Made by a program: the position numbers and the translations under genes
Shown here: positions 60,396 to 64,000 of the stretch, one piece after another
Layout of the letters: each line of letters starts with the position of its first letter
How positions within the stretch are numbered: the first letter of the stretch is position 1
The notes under the pieces: generated by a model
Seen by the model: only the letters and a program-made list of their open reading frames with translations
Database searches by the model: none
What the model was told of the DNA's origin: nothing
NCBI GenBank assembly: GCA_051747385.1
Contig: JBNJGB010000012.1
Location: 109,867-173,866, forward strand
DNA length: 64,000 bases
Direction: 5' to 3'
From: JBNJGB01 sp051747385
GTDB taxonomy: Bacteria > Myxococcota_A > UBA9042 > PHBI01 > JACKFB01

Positions 60396-61275
60396 GGATT
60401 CGCTCCAGCTCCACCTTCGCGTCCACCACGTCCTCCGCCATGCCGGCGTCGCGGCACTTGGAGCCGATGGTGTTGAACTCCCGGTTCAGCTCCTGGGCGA
60501 GGAAGTCCAGGCGCTTGCCCCGGCGGATCTCCACCTGGGGATCGAGCAGCCGCCGGAACGCCCCCACGTGGGTCCGGGCCCGGACGGTCTCCTCCGTCAC
60601 GTCGACCCGCTCGGCGAACATCACCAGCTCGGTGACCAGCCGCCCCTCGTCGGGCTCCACGCCCTGGCGGCGCGCGGCCTCGTCGACCCGGTCGCGCAGG
60701 CGTCGCTCGAAGCCCTCCCGCACCACCGGCGCCGCCTCCTCGACGCGCTCCAGCAGGCGATCCAGCGCGTCGAGCCGGGACGACAGGTCCTCGGCCAGGG
60801 CCGCGCCCTCGACGAGGCGCATCTCCACGACGCCGGCCAGCGCTTCGTCCAGGCCGCCCAGGAAGGCCTCCTTCAGGGGCTCCTCCGGGATGCCCGCCCC
60901 GCGGAGCACCACGAACTCGCCGAGCTTCAGCACCGTGTCCAGACCCGGCGTCGGCGCCCCGATGGACACGGCCATCTCCTCGAGGGCCGCCATGAGCTTG
61001 TTGGCGCCGACCTTGTCCACCCGGACGTCCAGCTCTCGCTCGCCGGCCTCCTCCAGGTCCACGGTCACCTGGATCGCCCCCCTCCCCAGGCGCTCCTCCA
61101 GCAGCCGCCGGCCGGCGGACTCCGCCACGGCGAACTCGCCGGGCATGGAGAAGCGCGCGTTGAGGTGGCGGTGATTCACGGTGCGCACCTGCACCCGGTA
61201 GCGGTAGCCCTCCACCTCGAAGGCGGCGCTCCCGAAGCCGGTCATGCTCTGCAGGGCGTGGCTCGCGTCGGTCAT
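60370..61275 (-). CDS. yicC: YicC-family endoribonuclease
   Basis: A 301-aa protein. Opens with SMTGFGSAAFEVEGYRYRVQ, VRTVNHRHLNARFSMP, as in all YicC proteins, and ends with the DUF1732 domain (KRLDFLAQELNREFNTIGSK, AEDVVDAKVELERIREQVQN). YicC relatives are RNA endonucleases in E. coli and related species. ATG at 61275 with GGGAGG upstream; its ATG overlaps the epimerase stop. Confidence 0.94.
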   Translation of the reverse strand: MTDASHALQSMTGFGSAAFEVEGYRYRVQVRTVNHRHLNARFSMPGEFAVAESAGRRLLEERLGRGAIQVTVDLEEAGERELDVRVDKVGANKLMAALEEMAVSIGAPTPGLDTVLKLGEFVVLRGAGIPEEPLKEAFLGGLDEALAGVVEMRLVEGAALAEDLSSRLDALDRLLERVEEAAPVVREGFERRLRDRVDEAARRQGVEPDEGRLVTELVMFAERVDVTEETVRARTHVGAFRRLLDPQVEIRRGKRLDFLAQELNREFNTIGSKCRDAGMAEDVVDAKVELERIREQVQNIA

Positions 61276-62210
61276 GTGGCCTCCCGGTACCAGGCGACGG
61301 TGCGCTCCAGGCCCTCCCGCAGCGACACGTCCCCACGGTAACCCAGGACCTCCCGGGCCCGCGACACGTCCGCGCGCGAGTGGCGGATGTCCCCCGCCCG
61401 CTCGGGGCCGTGCTCGGCCTCGAGGTCGCGGCCGAGGGCCTCCCCCAGGGTGCGGACGAGGCGGTTGATGGAGATGGACTCCCCGGAGCCCACGTTGAAC
61501 ACCCGGCCGGCCGCGTCGGGGGCCTCGGCCGCCTTCGTCAGGGCCTCGACCACGTTGTCCACGTAGACGAAGTCCCGGGTCTGCTCGCCGTCGCCGTAGA
61601 TGGTGACGCCCCGCCCCTGCAGCGCCCTCGTCGTGAAGACCGGGATCGCCGCGGCGTAGCCGCCCTCCGGGTTCTGGCGCGCCCCGAAGACGTTGAAGAA
61701 CCGCAGGGCCACGACCTCCTGGCCGAGGCCGCGGGTCCAGGTCTCGCCGTAGATCTCGCCCAGGTACTTCGTCGCGGCGTACGGGCTGGTGGGGACGACG
61801 GGCGAGTCCTCCCGCTTGGGCATGCTCGGCTCGTCGCCGTAGACGGCGCACGACGAGGCCATCACCACCCGGTCCACCCCGGCGGCGCGGGCCGCCTCGA
61901 AGACGCGCAGGCTCCCGGTGGCGTTCACCTCGTGGGTCCCGGCGGGATCCTCCATGGAGGCGGGGACGCTGACCTGCGCGGCCAGGTGGAAGACGAAGCG
62001 GCACCCCTCGGCGGCCCGCGCCAGGGCGTCCGCGTCGAGGATGCTGGCCTCCACCAGGTCGATGTCGTCGGCCACGGCGTCCAGGTTCTCCCGGAAGCCG
62101 CTGGACAGGTCGTCGATCACGCGGACGTCGTCGCCCCGCTCCACCAGCGCCCGCACCAGGTGCGAGCCGATGAAGCCGGCGCCGCCCGTCACGAGGCACG
62201 TGTCGGCCAT
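61272..62210 (-). CDS. NAD-dependent sugar-nucleotide epimerase
   Basis: A 312-aa extended SDR of GalE/WbpP type. VTGGAGFIGSHLVRAL at residues 5-20, VFHLAAQVSVPASMEDP, MASSCAVYGDEPSM (catalytic Ser region), and SPYAATKYLGEIYGE (YxxxK). DFVYVDNVVEAL and FNVGSGESISINRLV are typical of UDP-hexose 4-epimerases. The ATG at 62210 overlaps the preceding gene's stop (TGATG). Likely surface polysaccharide synthesis. Confidence 0.92.
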   Translation of the reverse strand: MADTCLVTGGAGFIGSHLVRALVERGDDVRVIDDLSSGFRENLDAVADDIDLVEASILDADALARAAEGCRFVFHLAAQVSVPASMEDPAGTHEVNATGSLRVFEAARAAGVDRVVMASSCAVYGDEPSMPKREDSPVVPTSPYAATKYLGEIYGETWTRGLGQEVVALRFFNVFGARQNPEGGYAAAIPVFTTRALQGRGVTIYGDGEQTRDFVYVDNVVEALTKAAEAPDAAGRVFNVGSGESISINRLVRTLGEALGRDLEAEHGPERAGDIRHSRADVSRAREVLGYRGDVSLREGLERTVAWYREAT

Positions 62211-63589
62211 CAGCCGCCCTCCTCGGTCTCCGCGGCCACCTCGGACGCCCACGCGTCGAGGTAGCCCAGGTCGTCGATGAGATCGAAGCTGACATAGCGT
62301 GTGCGTATGTGGCGGCTGACACGCAAGGTTCGGACGAGATGATCCCGGTCGACGCCGAGGGCGCTGGCCCGGTCGGCGCAGCCGGCCTCCCGGATGGCGC
62401 GGGTGACGCGCCCGGCGGGCACCAGGGCCTCGCGGAGCCGCTCGCGGATCTCCGGCCAGCGGGCCTTCACCGAGGCGATCTCCTCACGAAGCGCGTCTCC
62501 GTGCCGCTGCTTGTCCCGGATCTGCGACTGCACCTCCTCGAGGACCTCCGGCGTCAGGTCCGGGTGCTCGGAGGCCAGCCCGTCGATCCACGACGGATCG
62601 GGACGCCGGGCCGCCGCGGCGTCCGGGTCGATGTCCTCCGGCTCCAGGGCCACGAGGCGCTCCAGCAGCAACGCGGACAGCCGCGTCCCGATGCCCACCT
62701 GGGTCCCGTGGAGGGCCCGGACCGGCCGGCCCTGGCAAAGCTCCTCCATGTCCCAGTAGTGGCTGACCAGGTGCTCGGCGCCGGAGGCCGGGGCCGACGA
62801 CCCCGCCATGGCCATGGAGAAGCCGCTCACCAGGATGGTCTCGGTGAGGACCCGCGTGGCGTCCACCTCGCCCTCGCCGATGCCCCGGGCGTCCTCCACC
62901 ATGGCCTGCCACGACTCGTCCAGGAGCCTGGCGGCCTCGTCGCTGTAGCCCACGCCGCGCACCAGGTGGCTCAACAGCCAGTCCGCGTGGCTGTACGGCT
63001 TGGACAGGAGGTCGCCGAAGCCCGCGCGGTTCATCACCGGCGGCGCCCGGCGGATGACGTCCACGTCGGCGAAGATGGCCTCGGGCTGGTGACAGCCCCA
63101 GGTCCGCTTCACCCCGTCGGCCAGCACCGCGGCGATGCTCGACGTGTAGCCGTTCATGCTCGCCGCGGTGGGGACCGCCTGGTACGGCCGCCGCACGTTC
63201 CACGACGCCATCTTGACGATGTCGTTCACCGTGCCGGCGCCCACGGCGATTGGGTTCATGCGGTCGGAGGCCCTCAGGAAGGCCTCCAGGGCCGCGATGG
63301 CCCCCGTCTCGCAGACCAGCTTGGCGTCGCCCTCGCGGGGCTCCAGGATCAGGCGGTGGGTGACGCGTCCGCCCGCCTGAAGGCGCTCCTCGAGGGCGCG
63401 GCCCGCGGCGTCCCAGGTCTTGTCGTCCGCGATCAGCACGTCGACGAGGCCGGGGCGCTCGGCCTGCAGCCAGCGGGCGACGCCGTCGAGAGCGTCCCGG
63501 TCGAGGGCGATGTGGCGGGTCCGGTGCGGGTCCCCGATCTCGGCGGCCTCGGAGGTGAGGCCCTTCAGGATGTCGATGGCGCGTGTCAT
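62210..63589 (-). CDS. sn-Glycerol-1-phosphate dehydrogenase-like (AraM/EgsA family)
   Basis: A 459-aa iron-type dehydrogenase-fold protein. AVGAGTVNDIVKMASW (nucleotide loop), VPTAASMNGYTSSIAAV, MNRAGFGDLLSKPYSHADW and SGAEHLVSHYWDM, HGTQVGIGTRL carry the metal ligands (Asp/His/His) of the AraM family. About 60 residues longer than B. subtilis AraM at the C-terminus. Such enzymes reduce DHAP to glycerol-1-phosphate, the archaeal lipid backbone, though bacterial uses vary. First gene of the overlapping operon with epimerase, yicC, gmk and gltX. Confidence 0.9.
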   Translation of the reverse strand: MTRAIDILKGLTSEAAEIGDPHRTRHIALDRDALDGVARWLQAERPGLVDVLIADDKTWDAAGRALEERLQAGGRVTHRLILEPREGDAKLVCETGAIAALEAFLRASDRMNPIAVGAGTVNDIVKMASWNVRRPYQAVPTAASMNGYTSSIAAVLADGVKRTWGCHQPEAIFADVDVIRRAPPVMNRAGFGDLLSKPYSHADWLLSHLVRGVGYSDEAARLLDESWQAMVEDARGIGEGEVDATRVLTETILVSGFSMAMAGSSAPASGAEHLVSHYWDMEELCQGRPVRALHGTQVGIGTRLSALLLERLVALEPEDIDPDAAAARRPDPSWIDGLASEHPDLTPEVLEEVQSQIRDKQRHGDALREEIASVKARWPEIRERLREALVPAGRVTRAIREAGCADRASALGVDRDHLVRTLRVSRHIRTRYVSFDLIDDLGYLDAWASEVAAETEEGG

Positions 63590-63647
63590 GGGTGCGCCTT
63601 CATAACGCCTGACCGGCGCCGCGTCGACCCCTATCCGGGGCCTCCGC

Positions 63648-63733
63648 AGGGCGGTCGCAAAGTCGACCGCCCTCCCTTGCCCTTGCCCTTGCCCTTGCCC
63701 TTGCCCTTGCCCTTGCCCTTGCCCTTGCCCTTG
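63648..63733 (-). repeat. Dispersed element, truncated copy D (opposite orientation)
   Basis: Read on the minus strand: ten perfect GGGCAA-type units (63733-63674) then the 26-nt hairpin (63673-63648) that ends the 160-bp element. The conserved 100-nt head is missing. The tract is about double the length in copies A-C, as expected if it expands by slippage. Confidence 0.9.
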
Positions 63734-63737
63734 CCCT

Positions 63738-64000
63738 CCATGAGCGGAGTCAAGCACCAAGTGGGGTCGAACCTCCTCCATTGGGTTGTGCTGGCGTCGA
63801 GCCATCGATTGTCTGAAGTCGCCGTCGTCCAGTTCCCTGTGGAGGGTGCGCCTGTCGGCGTCACCACCTTCCATCCGTGTCCGCTCGAGGCGGAATCACC
63901 AACCTGAGTTTCGGGTCGCTGGGCACGGATCAGCACTTCCGGAGCCGGAAGCCTAGCAACGACGGGGACCCTGTTCTCCGGAGGGCCCGAAATCACTAGG
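63738..64000. other. Gene-poor right edge
   Basis: About 260 bp upstream of the G1P dehydrogenase operon to the window end. Several frames are open but none has a convincing start with ribosome site; on the minus strand a frame reads WLDASTTQWRRFDPTWCLTP, which is not recognised. The base composition is lower in G+C than the genes. A promoter for the operon is expected between here and 63590 but I see no clear hexamers. Confidence 0.4.

Noticed and set aside
63674..63733. Hexamer arrays as CRISPR-like repeats
   Set aside because: Units are only 6 bp with no spacers.
63590..63996. Minus-strand frame ending in Gly-Lys repeats over the GGGCAA tract
   Set aside because: Composition is that of repeat DNA, no ribosome site, no recognisable domain.

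Overview
The window is very G+C-rich, densely packed bacterial DNA with short intergenic gaps and many 4-nt start/stop overlaps. The gene content points to a flagellated, predatory-type or soil/marine member of the Myxococcota (old Deltaproteobacteria). Pointers are eukaryote-like Ser/Thr kinases, an FHA-coupled sigma-54 activator, a MopE-type Cys-rich secreted metalloprotease with a Thr/Pro/Asp linker, and many lipoproteins with acidic low-complexity stretches. No rRNA, tRNA, CRISPR array, integrase or complete insertion sequence was seen. Taxonomy is inference from gene style only.

Layout. 1-5.1 kb: a partial hypothetical gene and a tandem AAA+ ATPase, then a lipoprotein (all minus), a dispersed 160-bp repeat, and a small coupled pair (11-mer-repeat periplasmic protein and acidic lipoprotein). 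5.2-12.7 kb (plus): Uma2 nuclease, SDR epimerase, old-yellow-enzyme oxidoreductase, remnant of a glycine-betaine binding protein, FkbM methyltransferase, then a Ser/Thr kinase coupled to a membrane partner; both carry the same discoidin-like module on each side of a transmembrane helix. 12.7-25.0 kb (plus): a module with a FliB-like/AAA+ fusion, three alpha-solenoid proteins, a 1136-aa LysM protein and a second AAA+ ATPase. The ATPases are of the type that accompanies contractile injection systems (eCIS). 25-32.8 kb: a beta-barrel remnant sitting on a 100-bp repeat, a MNT/HepT toxin-antitoxin pair, small membrane proteins, nitrilase and GNAT, a CDF transporter, a NuoE/NuoF-like fusion behind a textbook sigma-54 promoter, and a short orphan protein that reads as a contractile-tail sheath relative.

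33.2-46.4 kb (minus): gamma-glutamyltransferase, a membrane hydrolase, a hybrid histidine kinase, an orphan sigma region 4-like protein, an operon of HExxH protein, Ser/Thr kinase and FHA-sigma-54 activator, and an operon of metzincin lipoprotein, HEAT protein, dapA and dapB. 46.4-52.5 kb (minus): ffh, typA, a phytase-esterase-like lipoprotein and flagellin. 52.8-58 kb (plus): a TPR lipoprotein and a 1321-aa lipoprotein of about two dozen YD-like repeats. 58.3-63.6 kb (minus): a tightly overlapping operon of glycerol-1-phosphate dehydrogenase, epimerase, yicC, gmk and gltX.

Themes. (1) Several eCIS-related parts (three AAA+ ATPases, LysM protein, sheath-like protein) occur without baseplate or tube genes in view, so they may be the periphery of a locus outside the window or a reduced system. 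(2) Intergenic regions carry at least three dispersed repeat families plus hexanucleotide tandem repeats. (3) Several genes lack a Shine-Dalgarno sequence but have a TANNNT or TGGAAT box 6-8 nt before the start, suggesting leaderless transcripts.
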